Part shown: one piece after another, positions 1-10,644 of the stretch
Numbering within the stretch: position 1 is the first letter of the stretch
How the letters are laid out: each line of letters starts with the position of its first letter
NCBI RefSeq assembly: GCF_005405545.1
Contig: NZ_BJEG01000001.1
Span: forward strand, 1 to 64,000
Direction: 5' to 3'
Origin: Weissella hellenica
GTDB taxonomy: Bacteria > Bacillota > Bacilli > Lactobacillales > Lactobacillaceae
DNA length: 64,000 nt
The notes under the pieces: generated by a model
Told to the model about the DNA's origin: nothing
Seen by the model: the letters and a program-made list of their open reading frames with translations, nothing else
Database searches by the model: none
Program-made: the position numbers and the translations under genes

Positions 1-94
1 TTTGTCAGATTCGCAAGCTATATTTCACAAACTCTTTAAGTCAATTTCACGATTTTCACGCTGTTTGACATAGAGCCCTTCTTTTTAGTATCTA

Positions 95-1063
95 TTAATT
101 TGCTTGTGTAACGTTTTGATAGTCAATTACTGGCTTGATAAATTCTTGGTATGATTGTTGAGACAAGTAAGTAAAAGTTGGCCAGAAGCGATCATCAACC
201 ATAAAGTTCAAAGCTTTTACAGTTGCTTCCCATAATTCTCTAGCTTTATCTTCTTGCCCATTCAACGTTAATTTAAGAACCTCTGATAATTTTTTAACAA
301 ATATAAAATAACTACCATAGTCAGGAAATTTATTTTCTTCAATATAACGCATGGTTAACGTAACATTTTTTGTATCACCATTTTCTAATGCTAACAACAA
401 CATTTGAAAATTTAATAGCCCGACATTCCAAACTGCTGCTGGTGCAAAGTGATCCATTTCAACTAAACCATAGCCTTCTAAAGAAACAATTTTTTCAACC
501 TGCTTTGTCATTTCACCAACCATTGTTTTGACAGAATCATATGGCACATGACGAATAATATTTGCAAACAATAACATGTCAGTAGATGAGTATAACTCAC
601 GCTTTTTCAGGAACTTCACAATAGTTGGTCGTGCAATTTCAACCAAACGATATCGTTGGCCAAAATCCACAACTTGCGAATTAATCGCACGCACAACATT
701 TAATAATAAACGGGTATTGTGCGTTTCTTCAAATAAAGCAAGCACTTGATAAACCATATCTTCATTCGGTGTTGTGGTATAAGACTGTAAGTCCAATCCT
801 AACTCTTTAATTGTATCATCCACTAATTCCGGTTGTGTCAAATAAATATGTAATAATAATTCATCGTATGACACATCAATTGTCGTCAATAAATTTACAA
901 AAGTCGTTGCACTAACACGACCATTGCCCTTTAAGTAATCATATAAACGCGATCTTGAGATATCAACAGATTCTAAAATTCTTGGAATAGAAATATTACG
1001 TTTTTTAATAAAATGTATTAAGGCATTCCGAACTGCTTCGGCGGGCACACGATTTTTTTCCAT
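95..1063 (-). CDS. Rgg/MutR-like helix-turn-helix transcriptional regulator
   Basis: The 322-residue protein has an N-terminal helix-turn-helix (about residues 13-60, with ISRSRLYDYLKG as the recognition-helix region) followed by an all-helical C-terminal domain of about 250 residues. This is the layout of Rgg/GadR/MutR regulators, which bind DNA with the N-terminus and a short signalling peptide with helical repeats. The start codon at 1063 is preceded by a moderate ribosome site. No convincing cognate peptide gene is visible. The neighbour upstream is a broken exporter on the same strand, so the target is not obvious. The family call rests on architecture; the ligand and targets are unknown. 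Confidence 0.6.
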   Translation of the reverse strand: MEKNRVPAEAVRNALIHFIKKRNISIPRILESVDISRSRLYDYLKGNGRVSATTFVNLLTTIDVSYDELLLHIYLTQPELVDDTIKELGLDLQSYTTTPNEDMVYQVLALFEETHNTRLLLNVVRAINSQVVDFGQRYRLVEIARPTIVKFLKKRELYSSTDMLLFANIIRHVPYDSVKTMVGEMTKQVEKIVSLEGYGLVEMDHFAPAAVWNVGLLNFQMLLLALENGDTKNVTLTMRYIEENKFPDYGSYFIFVKKLSEVLKLTLNGQEDKARELWEATVKALNFMVDDRFWPTFTYLSQQSYQEFIKPVIDYQNVTQAN

Positions 1064-1239
1064 TAATAATTATCTCCCACAACGTATTTCTTATAATTAC
1101 CATTATACAGCTAATTAAGTGCTTTACTAAAAAATTTATAGATTTTATACTAATTATTTTTACTAGATTAGTACCATATAAAAAACATTTAGGTCACTTT
1201 TCAATAACCTAAACGTTTTTAACTCAATCATGATGCAAA

Positions 1240-3605
1240 TTAATCTTTGAATTTATTATGATAATTAGCACCTGGGAAATACCAATTTGCTTTACCAAAT
1301 ATTTTAATTGTTGCTGGAATAATTATCAAACGAACAAAGAAAGCATCAAATAAGATACCACTTGCTAATGAAATTCCGATTGCCTTAATAGTTGGATCTT
1401 GCACCAATGCAAAACTACCAAACACAGCAATCATAATTAATGCAGCTGTGATAATAACAGGACCACTCTCTTGTAGCCCAGCCTTCACTGCACGTTTATT
1501 GTCACCTGTCGTAATATAAACTTCACGAATTCTAGATACCATAAATACTTCATAATCCATTGCTAGACCAAAGATAATACCAATAACAATTACTGGTAAG
1601 AATGCTAAGATTGGTGCTTTTTCACTAATATTGAAAAGACCATCTTGCATAATCATGGTTGTTAATCCCAATGAAGCAAACAATGATAAGCCAAATCCAA
1701 CAATCGCCATAAGCGGAATAATGAACGATTTAAACATAAACATCAACAAAACGAATGCTAATGCCATTACAATTCCCGTAAACATTGGGATAGCGTTATT
1801 TAGTTTTTCTGAAATATCGATATTAACGGCATTATTTCCCGTCAAAGTTATCTTCGTATTATCACTCTTTTGCAATGAATCCGAATAGCTATTAATTTTT
1901 TGTGCTAGCGTTTCAGTTTTAGCTGAAGCTGTATTTGTCTTAGGCATCACAATAACTAATGCATATTTCTTATTCTTACTAATCTGAGCTGGAATACCTG
2001 ATAAAGCTGCTTTTTGGGCTTCTTGTTTAATCTTAGCTTGATACTCTTGCGTTGCTTTTTGAATTATTTGTTGTTGCTCTGCCTGACCGGCAGTTGGCTT
2101 AGACTTCATGAAGTCCATCACCTTAGCCTGCACATACTTTTGACCATCAGCCTTAATTTTTTCTTGCATAGCTGGTGACTTATACTTTGCAACAGCTTCT
2201 TCATCAACAACAGGTGCTAACATTTTCACATTATCCATCTTAGCGATATGATTAGTAGCCTTAGTTAAAATTTGCTTATTTTGTGCATCAGAATTTGACG
2301 TATCTAATTTCACAACACCCACTAAGGTTGCATTATAGCCATCCCCAAATTTATCTGCCGTCATATCATACGCTTGGCGTTGCGTACTATCTTTAGGTAG
2401 CGCCCCATCAAAAGGCATACCTAGTCGCATATGTGTTACTGGTAACATAAATGCCCCTAACACAATCACACTAATAACTACCATAATAATTGGGTGATTA
2501 ATAATCGACTTTGTGATAACACCGTCTTTTTTAACCTTAGTTGCCTTAACGACTTTATCAGATGGCTTAACAAACTTACGCAACAATGAAATTAGTGCTG
2601 GCAATAATGTCACAGCTGATAATACCGCAAAGATAACACCAACCGCCGCAGCAATTCCCATCTGTGTTAGGAAATCAATACCAACTAATGACAACCCAAC
2701 TAAGGCAATAATAACAGTGATACCAGCAAACAAAACAGAACTGCCCGCACTAGCTAAAGTAACGCCCATTGCTTCATCTGCAGGTGTCACTTTACCAGTA
2801 TGATGTATTTCATTTTGGCGACTTGTTTTAACTCACCAATAAAACGGTGCAAAATAAACAACGCATAGTCGATACCAACTGCCAAACTAATCATAATTGA
2901 CAAAGTTTGCGCAACACTGGCAATTGAAAAAACATTCGTGCCTAGCATTACTACAATTAATCCACTTACTAGACCAACGATTGCCGTAATAATTGGCAAA
3001 CCAGCTGTTACAAATGATTTAAATAATACTAATAACAATACAAAGGCAATCAAAATACCAATGATTTCTGATGTTCCACCAATGTCAAAGTCTTGCATGA
3101 CATTTCCTGAATAAGCAACTTTCAAGTTTTGTGAGTTTACTTTATCATTCGTAATTGCTTGAATATCATTTACAACACTTTTTGAAACATTATTAGCATC
3201 TTTTTTGAATATAATGCTGATAATACCAGTTGTCTTATCTTCACTAATTGTTTGTGAATCATAAGGACTAGTAATACTTTTAATATTATCTTGATGATCA
3301 GCTTTAATTTGTTTAACTGCTGCATTAATTCGCTTCTTATCATCTTGCGCTTGAATACTGTCGTCTTGTTTATTTTGAACAACAATATTCATCGTCCCTG
3401 CATCAACTGACTGATTAAATTCTTCCTTTAAAACATTTTGCACATCGGTTGATGGTACACCTGAAATCTTCAAATTTGTATTAAAATGAGATCCCATGGC
3501 AATTAAACTACCAATGAAAACAATTAAAATCACTACCCAAGAAATAATGACTTTAAACTTATTGTTATAAGTCCATTTACCAAACCTCGCTAAAAAATTA
3601 TTCAT
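1240..3605 (-). pseudogene. MMPL/RND-family exporter, broken by a frameshift
   Basis: Two reading frames together make one MMPL-type membrane transporter of about 788 residues. The upstream part (2787-3605) has the first membrane helix, an extracytoplasmic domain and the helix cluster ending in GIDYALFILHRFIGELK. The downstream part (1240-2790) begins with TPADEAMGVTLASAGSS, which normally follows directly, and holds the second extracytoplasmic domain and helix cluster including GLAMDYEVFMVSRIRE. The join fails at 2826-2829 (TTTT on the + strand, AAAA in the gene). One extra A would give E-L-K-T-S-R-Q-N-E-I-H-H-T-G-K-V-T-P in one frame. Such proteins export lipids or toxic compounds and need both halves, so the gene is probably inactive unless the base is a sequencing error. 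The divergent TetR gene is its likely regulator. Confidence 0.85.
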
Positions 3606-3629
3606 CTATTGTATCTCCTCCATATTAAA

Positions 3630-3651
3630 CAATTACCTTATAATGTAATTG
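3630..3651. promoter_or_regulatory. Inverted repeat in the MMPL/TetR divergent promoter region
   Basis: CAATTAC and GTAATTG form perfect 7-base arms around an 8-base centre containing TATAAT-like sequence, between two divergent genes. The size and position fit an operator for the TetR-family regulator that starts at 3721. Binding is inferred. Confidence 0.5.
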
Positions 3652-3720
3652 ATTTTATAAATAGTGTCCATGTACAATAAATGTGAAGTGCACATCAAAT
3701 GGTCATCGGAGGATATTTAT

Positions 3721-4224
3721 ATGAGTAATTTAAGTCAAAAACGGATGAACAAAATTATTTTCACAAGTTTCAAGGAATTACTGACAACAAAAAAGTTTTC
3801 AGATATTAGCATCACCATGATTGCTAATCAAGCCCTTATTCATAGAAATACCGTTTATCATCACTTTACTGATAAATATGATTTACTAAATAAATATATT
3901 GAGTACGAAGCCCAAAACTTTCCGATTGATTTTAGTGATTTTAAAAACCATCCATTCAAAAATATTCATGATTTGCTCGTCAATTCATTTGAAAAAATTA
4001 CGAGCTATCAAAAAGATGATCATGATTTTAATTTAATCATTCAAAATGGTTTCTTAAGATTAATCGTCAACGCCCAAAAAGATGATCAAATTTTTTGGTT
4101 CATTGGCAAAATTGGCAGTATCTTACTGTGGAATGAATTTCACAATAATTATTACGAATTAATTCGTGACTACCAAGCATTAGATGAAATTTATCAAACA
4201 GGTATTTTCCCCAATGTCGATTAA
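3721..4224 (+). CDS. TetR/AcrR-family transcriptional regulator
   Basis: I chose the ATG at 3721 because GGAGGA (3708-3713) lies seven bases upstream; an ORF open from 3664 has no such site. The 167-residue protein has the TetR N-terminal helix-turn-helix (FSDISITMIANQALIHRNTV followed by YHHFTDKYDLL, residues about 24-55) and a helical ligand-binding domain. It is divergent from the MMPL exporter and shares a promoter region containing a 22-bp inverted repeat. This arrangement is typical of a local repressor of an efflux pump. With the exporter frameshifted, its local target may be gone. The inducer is unknown. Confidence 0.85.
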   Translation: MSNLSQKRMNKIIFTSFKELLTTKKFSDISITMIANQALIHRNTVYHHFTDKYDLLNKYIEYEAQNFPIDFSDFKNHPFKNIHDLLVNSFEKITSYQKDDHDFNLIIQNGFLRLIVNAQKDDQIFWFIGKIGSILLWNEFHNNYYELIRDYQALDEIYQTGIFPNVD

Positions 4225-4240
4225 TTCATTCCAACCAATA

Positions 4241-4282
4241 AAAAACAATCCCCGTATTGTTTCATACGAGGATTGCTTTATT
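4241..4282. terminator. Bidirectional intrinsic terminator
   Basis: CAATCCCCGTAT and ATACGAGGATTG form a stem with one mismatch around a short loop, with A-rich and T-rich flanks. It lies between the convergent TetR gene and P-type ATPase gene and can serve both. Confidence 0.85.
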
Positions 4283-4289
4283 TTGTTTA

Positions 4290-6989
4290 TTAAATATTAT
4301 TAACTTGCATCTTTTTTGAACGACGGTACTTATCTAGCTCAGCAACAACCAAAACAAGCAGCCCAATTACGATAACAACTACCCAATCAAATAGTGACAA
4401 AGGTCCAGTTGAGAATATGTTATTCATAAATGGTACATAGGTAAAGACTATTTGTAGCACAACCATCAGACCAATAGCTCCAAACGCCATCGGATTTGTC
4501 CAAAATGATTTACTCAATACAGAAGCTTCTGTTCTAATATTAAATAGATAGAAAATCTTACCAAATATAATCGTATTAACAGCCATCGTACTTGCTACTG
4601 AGAAGCCTACTGAGTTATCAAACACTTCGAAAACAACCAAAGCACCAGCAGCAATAATGACACTCACATAAATCATTTGAAAAACATCATGACGGTTCAT
4701 TAATTTTTCGATTGTTTTACGTGGTGGTCGCTTCATAATACCTGGTTCAGCAGGTTCAAAAATAAACGCCAATTGTAATGTTAAAGCTGATACCATATTG
4801 ATCCACAACAATTGAATTGCTGTCATTGGCATTGTTTGTTGCAATAAAATACTAAACACAACAATTAATCCTTCAGCAAAACTTGTTGGTAACAAGTATA
4901 GAATCGTTTTCCGAATATTGTCATATAGACGTCTTCCTTGTTCAATAGCTGTTTTAATCGTTGAAAAATCATCATTTGCTAAGACCATATCGGCAGAATC
5001 TTTGGCAACATCTGTTCCCTTGATTCCCATTGCAACACCAATATCTGCCTTCTTTAAGGCTGGTGCATCATTAACACCGTCACCAGTCATTGCCGTAACT
5101 AAATTATTAGCTTGATAAGCTGCTATAATACGCAATTTATCTTGCGGTGTTGTCCGGGCAAAGACGTCATAGTTTGTAACAATCTGTGCTAATTGATCAT
5201 CAGACAAGTTTTCCACTTCTGCTCCTGTAATAACCTGAATATTTTCAGCCAAGCCCAATTGCTGTCCAATAGCTTTGGCAGTATCTGGACTATCACCTGT
5301 AATCATTTTCACGTGAATACCAGCCTGCCGCATATTCGTAATCGCCTCAATAACTTCTGGACGTGGTGGGTCAATAATCGCAGCTAACCCAAGAAAGTTT
5401 ATACCATATTTTTGCAACGTATCGTGGGTTACTTCTGACACATTTTGTTCGACATTAATATAACCAACTGCAATAACACGTTTTCCTGATTGAGCAAACT
5501 GTGACGCCAAATCAGACCAGTACTGACGATCAAATTTTTCATCATTTGCCGCTAAATCAAACAGTTTATCAGGTGATCCTTTTATTACGATAAATCGCTC
5601 TTGCTGTTTATTTTCTGCTAAACGGGCCATATAACGATAGTCAGAATCAGATGGCATCCGATCAATTTCTTTTAACTGCGGTTCTTTTTGACCAAATGCT
5701 TTATAGTAGGCTGATAAAAATGACGCATCCGTAGGTTCACCATTAATATCCCAAACACCATCTTCTTCAGTTAAGAAAGTATCATTAGCTTGATGTCCCA
5801 TCGTTAAGAACATTTCTAACTGCTGATCTTGCGCAACATCTACGGGATTACTATCGTATAAAATATCACCTACCGGGGCATATCCAGTTCCCGTAATCGT
5901 ATAATGTTTTTTATCAATAACGATATCTTGAATCGTCATCTCATTTTTCGTCAATGTTCCTGTCTTATCGGAAGCAATAATATCTACTGCACCTAATGTC
6001 TCAGCAGCAGGCAATGTTTTCACAATCGCATCTTTTTTTGTTAACTTTTGAACCCCTGTTGCCAAAATGATCGATGTTGCAGCAGGCAAACCTTCAGGGA
6101 CCGAACCAACAATCATTGCAATGATCGCCATCACTAATGTTGGTAATTCATAGATATTTAATACCCATCCTAGAATAAATACCAATAATGCGACAATAAT
6201 AATTACCCAAGAAATACCATTTCCTAAGTGATCTAATTCCCTAGTCAATGGTGATTTTTCACCAGAAACATCCGCAACACTTTGCGAAATTTGACCAATT
6301 TGTGTATCAATTCCTGTCGCCACAACCATTCCTGTTGCACTTCCATTTGTAACAGATGTTGACGCATATGCCATATTAACTCTTTCTGCTAATGGCACTT
6401 TACCAGTCAAAGTCGATTCGTCTTTTAACACAGAATCAGACTCTCCTGTTAATGAAGACTCCTGAATTCGTAAATTATCAGCATCAAGAATTCGTAAATC
6501 GGCAGGAACGTTATCTCCTGCTTCTAAATAAACCAAGTCACCTGGAACCAATTCACGTGCAGGCACATCAAATCGCTCACCGTCTCGTATAACTGTTGCT
6601 TCAACGGACAGCATGTTTTTAATTTTATCTAGCGCATTGCTTGCATTTACTTCTTGGATATAACCAATTAATGCATTCACAATAACAACTAATCCGATAA
6701 CCACCGCATCTGAATAATGCCCCATTAACATTGTTAAGGCTGCTGCAACAATTAAAATGTAAATGATGACACTATTAAATTGTCGCAAAAGAATCAGCCA
6801 TTTCGGGACTGATTTCAGCGTGACTTCATTATATCCGTGTGCTCACAATCGTTCATCTATTTCATTTGATTGCAGCCCAGCTGGGTAATTTGATTGTAAA
6901 TCATCAATAACCTGTGACCAGTCTTGATTATAAAAATCGGACTTGTTTAATAACGGGCCGTCGTCTGATTCACTATTTGATCTATTCAT
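4290..6989 (-). pseudogene. P2-type cation-transporting ATPase with an in-frame stop codon
   Basis: The full frame starts at ATG 6989, with AAAGGAG just upstream, and would encode about 900 residues. Codon 49 is TGA (complement of 6843-6845), after the residues N-E-I-D-E-R-L and before A-H-G-Y-N-E-V; a C-to-T change in CGA would explain it. After the stop the frame is intact for 850 codons: the actuator motif SLTGES, the helix-4 motif PEGLP, the phosphorylation site DKTGT, the hinge TGDGVNDAP and C-terminal helices. A TTG at 6788 could act as a restart, but it would drop the cation-ATPase N-terminal domain. Family members export Ca2+ or Mn2+. The yybP-ykoY-type leader upstream points to Mn2+-responsive control, as for L. 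lactis yoaB and pneumococcal mgtA. Either the gene is newly inactivated or it makes an N-truncated product. Confidence 0.85.
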
Positions 6990-7025
6990 TTGTACACTCC
7001 TTTAAGGGAAAAATATTCTCTGCGT

Positions 7026-7105
7026 CTTGCTATTTAAGGTTGGCCGCTAGATACCTAATCTAGTTAGTCAGTTTCCCACGCGTGCGCGCCGCTACTCCCG
7101 CAAGT
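7026..7105 (-). promoter_or_regulatory. yybP-ykoY-type Mn2+ riboswitch
   Basis: Read on the minus strand, the leader opens with CTTGC, then GGGAGTAGC, and closes with GCGGCCAACC followed by GCAAG. CTTGC (7105-7101) pairs with GCAAG (7030-7026) as the closing stem. GGGAGTAG and the 3' CC(A/G)ACC are the hallmark loops of the yybP-ykoY class, which senses Mn2+. The aptamer ends about 35 nt before the ATPase start codon. It sits ahead of exactly the kind of gene (P2-type ATPase) that this class controls in lactic acid bacteria. I assigned it by eye; a covariance search for RF00080 would settle it. Confidence 0.65.
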
Positions 7106-7171
7106 GATACAAATAAAAAGTAAGTTAATTGCGAAAATCATAACATGGTTAACTTAATTTTCACATAAATA

Positions 7172-8035
7172 CTATTTCAAATAGCTAACAGACTTTTTCA
7201 CTTCAATTTTCGTACCATCATACGTATCCTGAATATATTTTTGAATAGTTTGATCATGATATAAAGTAACTAATTTTTGATAATTTTTTTTATCCTGATT
7301 ACTAACATCGGAAGCTGTCGCTAAAATATTGATATTTTGCCGTGTGCTCTGATTAATTTTTTCATGATATAAGGAATCTTTCATAACATTTAGCTTTCCT
7401 TCTAGCGCAACCGTATTTGAAATTAATGCAGCACCAACACTATTCAAAATACGAGGCCCGGTTGTATCATCAATTTTTTTAAATTTTAAGTTACGCGGAT
7501 TTGACACAATATCATCCGTGTTACCTAATGAATCAAAACCAGCTTTTAATTTAATCAAACCGGCATCTTGCAACAACAATAACCCACGTGATGTATTCGC
7601 AGGATTATCAGCAATTGCAATTGTTGCACCAGTTGGAATATCCTTGATTTTCTGATACTTATCTGAATATATGCCCATTGGTTCTAAGTAAGTCGTTCCT
7701 AAATTCATTAGCTTATGCTTTGGATTTTCATGATTATAAGCCTTCAAATATGAATAAGACTGAAAGGCATTCACATTCACGTTATGTTCTGCTGTAGCGT
7801 TGTTTAATTGCACACCATCATTAATTTGTTTAACCGTAATTTTCAAATTGAGCTTTTTTGCTTCCTTACTTTTAGCAATATGTTGCCAAACTTGATAATC
7901 ACTTCCCATTGAACCCACAGTAATCTGCTCCGGTGCGTGCGCTATTTTATAGCTATTATACGTATGCAAACCAACTGCAACAACACCAAGAACCACCAAA
8001 CTGCTGATAAATATTAACCAATTTTTTATTTTCAC
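7172..8035 (-). CDS. metQ: Methionine ABC transporter substrate-binding protein (NlpA/MetQ family)
   Basis: The 287-residue protein is a MetQ/NlpA-family binding protein (ITVGSMGSDYQVWQHIA near residue 38, then NVNAFQSYSYLKAYN and PANTSRGLLLLQ). It captures methionine outside the cell for the MetNI transporter. It is the last gene of the operon SDR-metN-metI-metQ. Unusually, the N-terminus has a single hydrophobic helix (LIFISSLVVLGVVAVGL) with no lipobox cysteine, so it must be held by an uncleaved membrane anchor rather than a lipid. Substrate identity (L- or D-methionine) is inferred from family and neighbours. Confidence 0.88.
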   Translation of the reverse strand: MKIKNWLIFISSLVVLGVVAVGLHTYNSYKIAHAPEQITVGSMGSDYQVWQHIAKSKEAKKLNLKITVKQINDGVQLNNATAEHNVNVNAFQSYSYLKAYNHENPKHKLMNLGTTYLEPMGIYSDKYQKIKDIPTGATIAIADNPANTSRGLLLLQDAGLIKLKAGFDSLGNTDDIVSNPRNLKFKKIDDTTGPRILNSVGAALISNTVALEGKLNVMKDSLYHEKINQSTRQNINILATASDVSNQDKKNYQKLVTLYHDQTIQKYIQDTYDGTKIEVKKSVSYLK

Positions 8036-8067
8036 AGTTATGCCTCCTATATTTTGATTTGATAAGC

Positions 8068-8742
8068 TTAAAATCGTTCAACTTTTTTGGCGATCCAATC
8101 ACCAATTATCTGAACAATGAAAACCATCACCAAAATAACTAGCAAAGCAGCAATCGTGACGTCATTTTCAAAACGCGCATAACCGACGCTAATCGCAATA
8201 TCACCTAGTCCACCAGAACCAATTGCCCCCGCCATTGTCGTCAATCCTAACAAACTAATAATAGTTACAACAGAAACACGCATAATATCAGGCAAGCATT
8301 CACGTAAATAAATACGATAAATAATTTCACCTGTACTTGAACCCATTGCCTGCGCTGCTTCAATCACTGATGGTTCAATACTTAAAAGTGCATTTTGAAC
8401 TTGGCGCGCATAAAAAGGAAAAATACCGACAATTAATGGTACTAGTGCAGCAGGCGTACCAACAGTTGTGCCAACAATATACTTTGTTATTGGTGCCATC
8501 ACCGCCAATAAAATAATAAACGGCACTGACCGCAACAAATTAACCAATTTATCTAAGAAGTTATAGAACGGTGGGTCAGCATTAATACCACCAGGCTGCG
8601 TCACCACTAAAAAAATCCCTGTTCCTAATCCTAAAACACCAGCAATTAAAGCTGACCAAAAAGTCATATACAATGTTTCCCAGGTTGCCTGCACAAATTG
8701 CGGCCAAATTGGAACAACATTTGGAAACCAATTAGCTAACAT
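8068..8742 (-). CDS. metI: Methionine ABC transporter permease
   Basis: The 224-residue protein is a MetI-type inner-membrane permease with about five helices. The cytoplasmic coupling motif for the ATPase is visible as EAAQAMGSSTGEIIYRIYLRE (EAA loop, around residues 125-145, described here by its ends EAAQAMG and IYLRE). The start overlaps the end of metN by 11 bases, so translation is coupled. It forms the membrane channel for methionine with MetN and MetQ. Length and motif order are normal for the family. Confidence 0.92.
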   Translation of the reverse strand: MLANWFPNVVPIWPQFVQATWETLYMTFWSALIAGVLGLGTGIFLVVTQPGGINADPPFYNFLDKLVNLLRSVPFIILLAVMAPITKYIVGTTVGTPAALVPLIVGIFPFYARQVQNALLSIEPSVIEAAQAMGSSTGEIIYRIYLRECLPDIMRVSVVTIISLLGLTTMAGAIGSGGLGDIAISVGYARFENDVTIAALLVILVMVFIVQIIGDWIAKKVERF

Positions 8743-9805
8743 AAACCTGCTCCTCTCCCATAGAAAAATCAGTTACGACCACCCCAACTGTTGTCAGATA
8801 GTCCAATATTGTCGCAAAGTGTTCATCTGACGCAGTTAATACAATTAACATATAGCCTAATGACAACTGGTCAACTTTTTGAACATTCGCAAATAAAATA
8901 CTAGCCGATATACCATATTTAATCCCCAAAGATGAAATAACCGCTTCACTGGTGACCTCACTAGAAAAACGTAAATATAACAATCGTTCGTTAGGTTGTA
9001 AGTTTTCAACCAGCTGATCATCACTAATCTGTTGACGCATTTCTGTGACATTAGCTGCAGACTCGACAAACTTTTGCGTTAAAGTCTGTTTAGGAGCAGT
9101 AAACACTTCACTAACTGAACCGTTTTCAATAATGCGACCATTTTCCATGACGGCAACATTTTGACAAATTGACTTAATTACTTGTATTTCATGCGTAATT
9201 AGAACAATCGTTAAGTCCAATTTTTCATTTAAGTGCTTCAACAATTGCAAAATATCTGCCGTAGTTTGTGGATCTAATGCGCTTGTCGCCTCATCGCTAA
9301 TTAAAACGTCAGGATTATTAGCCAACGCTCTAGCGATCGCAACACGTTGCTTTTGCCCACCTGATAATTCATCTGGATAAGCTTTAGCGTACTCCTCCAA
9401 ACCAACTAATTTTAATAATTCTAATGCTTTCGCATGTCGCTTACTACGTGACATTTTTTGACTTAACAATGGGTACTCAATATTATTTAAAACTGTTCGC
9501 GACCGTAATAAATTAAAATGTTGAAATATCATCCCCACTTTTTTTCGCACACCACGTAATTCTTTATCATGCAAAGATAACAAATCCTGTCCCAAAATAT
9601 TAACGGATCCTGCATTAGGTCGTTGCAACAAGTTGATGATGCGTACTAAAGTACTTTTCCCGGCCCCAGAATAACCGATAATGCCGTAAATGCTACCTTT
9701 TTCAACTTGCAATGACACATTATCTAGCGCAACTAAACTTTCATCATTGCGTTTAAATGTCACGTTTATCTCTTGTAAATCAATTGCGATATCAGCTGCG
9801 CTCAT
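8732..9805 (-). CDS. metN: Methionine ABC transporter ATP-binding protein
   Basis: The 357-residue ATPase has Walker A (GYSGAGKST, about residue 43), Q-loop, signature LSGGQKQR and a Walker B region ending ISDEATSALD. The C-terminal domain of about 90 residues is the NIL regulatory domain typical of MetN, which binds methionine and inhibits transport. It energises methionine import with MetI and MetQ. It lies 34 bases downstream of the SDR gene and has a strong ribosome site (AAGGAGGGC). The tandem T-box leaders upstream of the SDR gene imply control by tRNA charging. Confidence 0.93.
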   Translation of the reverse strand: MSAADIAIDLQEINVTFKRNDESLVALDNVSLQVEKGSIYGIIGYSGAGKSTLVRIINLLQRPNAGSVNILGQDLLSLHDKELRGVRKKVGMIFQHFNLLRSRTVLNNIEYPLLSQKMSRSKRHAKALELLKLVGLEEYAKAYPDELSGGQKQRVAIARALANNPDVLISDEATSALDPQTTADILQLLKHLNEKLDLTIVLITHEIQVIKSICQNVAVMENGRIIENGSVSEVFTAPKQTLTQKFVESAANVTEMRQQISDDQLVENLQPNERLLYLRFSSEVTSEAVISSLGIKYGISASILFANVQKVDQLSLGYMLIVLTASDEHFATILDYLTTVGVVVTDFSMGEEQVYVS

Positions 9806-9839
9806 ACATCAGCCCTCCTTCCCTTTTTCAATGATTGTA

Positions 9840-10610
9840 TTAGCTAAAGTGCATCCCACCATCAACTAACAATGTTTGACCAGTAATATAAGCAGCGTTT
9901 GGTGAAGCAAACCAAGCAATCACCTCTGCAACATCTGCGGGGGATCCTTCACGCCCCAAACCAATTTCTGTTAAGCAATTAGCTTGCTGTTCTGGTACTG
10001 AAAGTCCTTTGATTTCAGCTGTTCTCGCATCAATACTGTCACGCAAAGGTGTTCGTACAATACCTGGACTATATGAGTTAACAGTAATTTGATCAGCGGC
10101 TAACTCCTTAGCTGCCGATTGTGTTAAACCACGAATACCAAATTTTGATGCTGAATAAGCACTTTGTAGTGCTGACGCTTCTACACTAGCTAGTGATGCT
10201 GCATTAATAATGCGCCCCCCATGACCTTGTGTTTTAAACGTAGTTGCTGCAGCCTGAATTCCCCAGTAGGTTCCCTTCAAATTTACGTCAAACAAACGTG
10301 AAATTTTATCCGGATCAGAATCAATCACCGAATCAATAAAAGCAACACCCGCATTATTAACAAAAACAGCTAATTCACCTAAATCATTAATCGCATCGTC
10401 AACTAATTGAAAAACCGCTTCACGATCAGCGACATCAATTACATAGGCTTTTGCCTCAAATCCTTGATTACGTAAATTCTGTGCGACTTGTGTCACTGTT
10501 TGTTCATTAATATCAGCAACGGCGATATTAAAGCCATCTTTTGCTAATCGATATGCGGTTGCTTCTCCAATACCTTGTCCTGCACCAGTAATAATTGCTG
10601 TTTGTCCCAT
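9840..10610 (-). CDS. butA: Short-chain dehydrogenase, likely diacetyl/acetoin reductase
   Basis: The 256-residue protein is a classical SDR: cofactor motif TGAGQGIG near residue 8, NNAG near 88, and catalytic YSASK near 156, ending in the usual LLVDGGM. Its overall sequence resembles acetoin/diacetyl reductases (ButA), which reduce diacetyl to acetoin and butanediol with NADH. It is the first gene after two T-box leaders and is followed by metN, so it is apparently co-transcribed with methionine uptake genes, which is odd for an acetoin enzyme. Another SDR substrate remains possible. Confidence 0.72.
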   Translation of the reverse strand: MGQTAIITGAGQGIGEATAYRLAKDGFNIAVADINEQTVTQVAQNLRNQGFEAKAYVIDVADREAVFQLVDDAINDLGELAVFVNNAGVAFIDSVIDSDPDKISRLFDVNLKGTYWGIQAAATTFKTQGHGGRIINAASLASVEASALQSAYSASKFGIRGLTQSAAKELAADQITVNSYSPGIVRTPLRDSIDARTAEIKGLSVPEQQANCLTEIGLGREGSPADVAEVIAWFASPNAAYITGQTLLVDGGMHFS

Positions 10611-10644
10611 GTTTTTCCCCTTATTCTGTATTATTCAAATAAAA

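Noticed and set aside
36-71. Tiny minus-strand frame MSNSVKIVKLT with a ribosome-like site, next to the Rgg-like regulator
   Set aside because: Only 11 residues, hydrophilic, and unlike known Rgg-associated pheromone precursors; too short to support.
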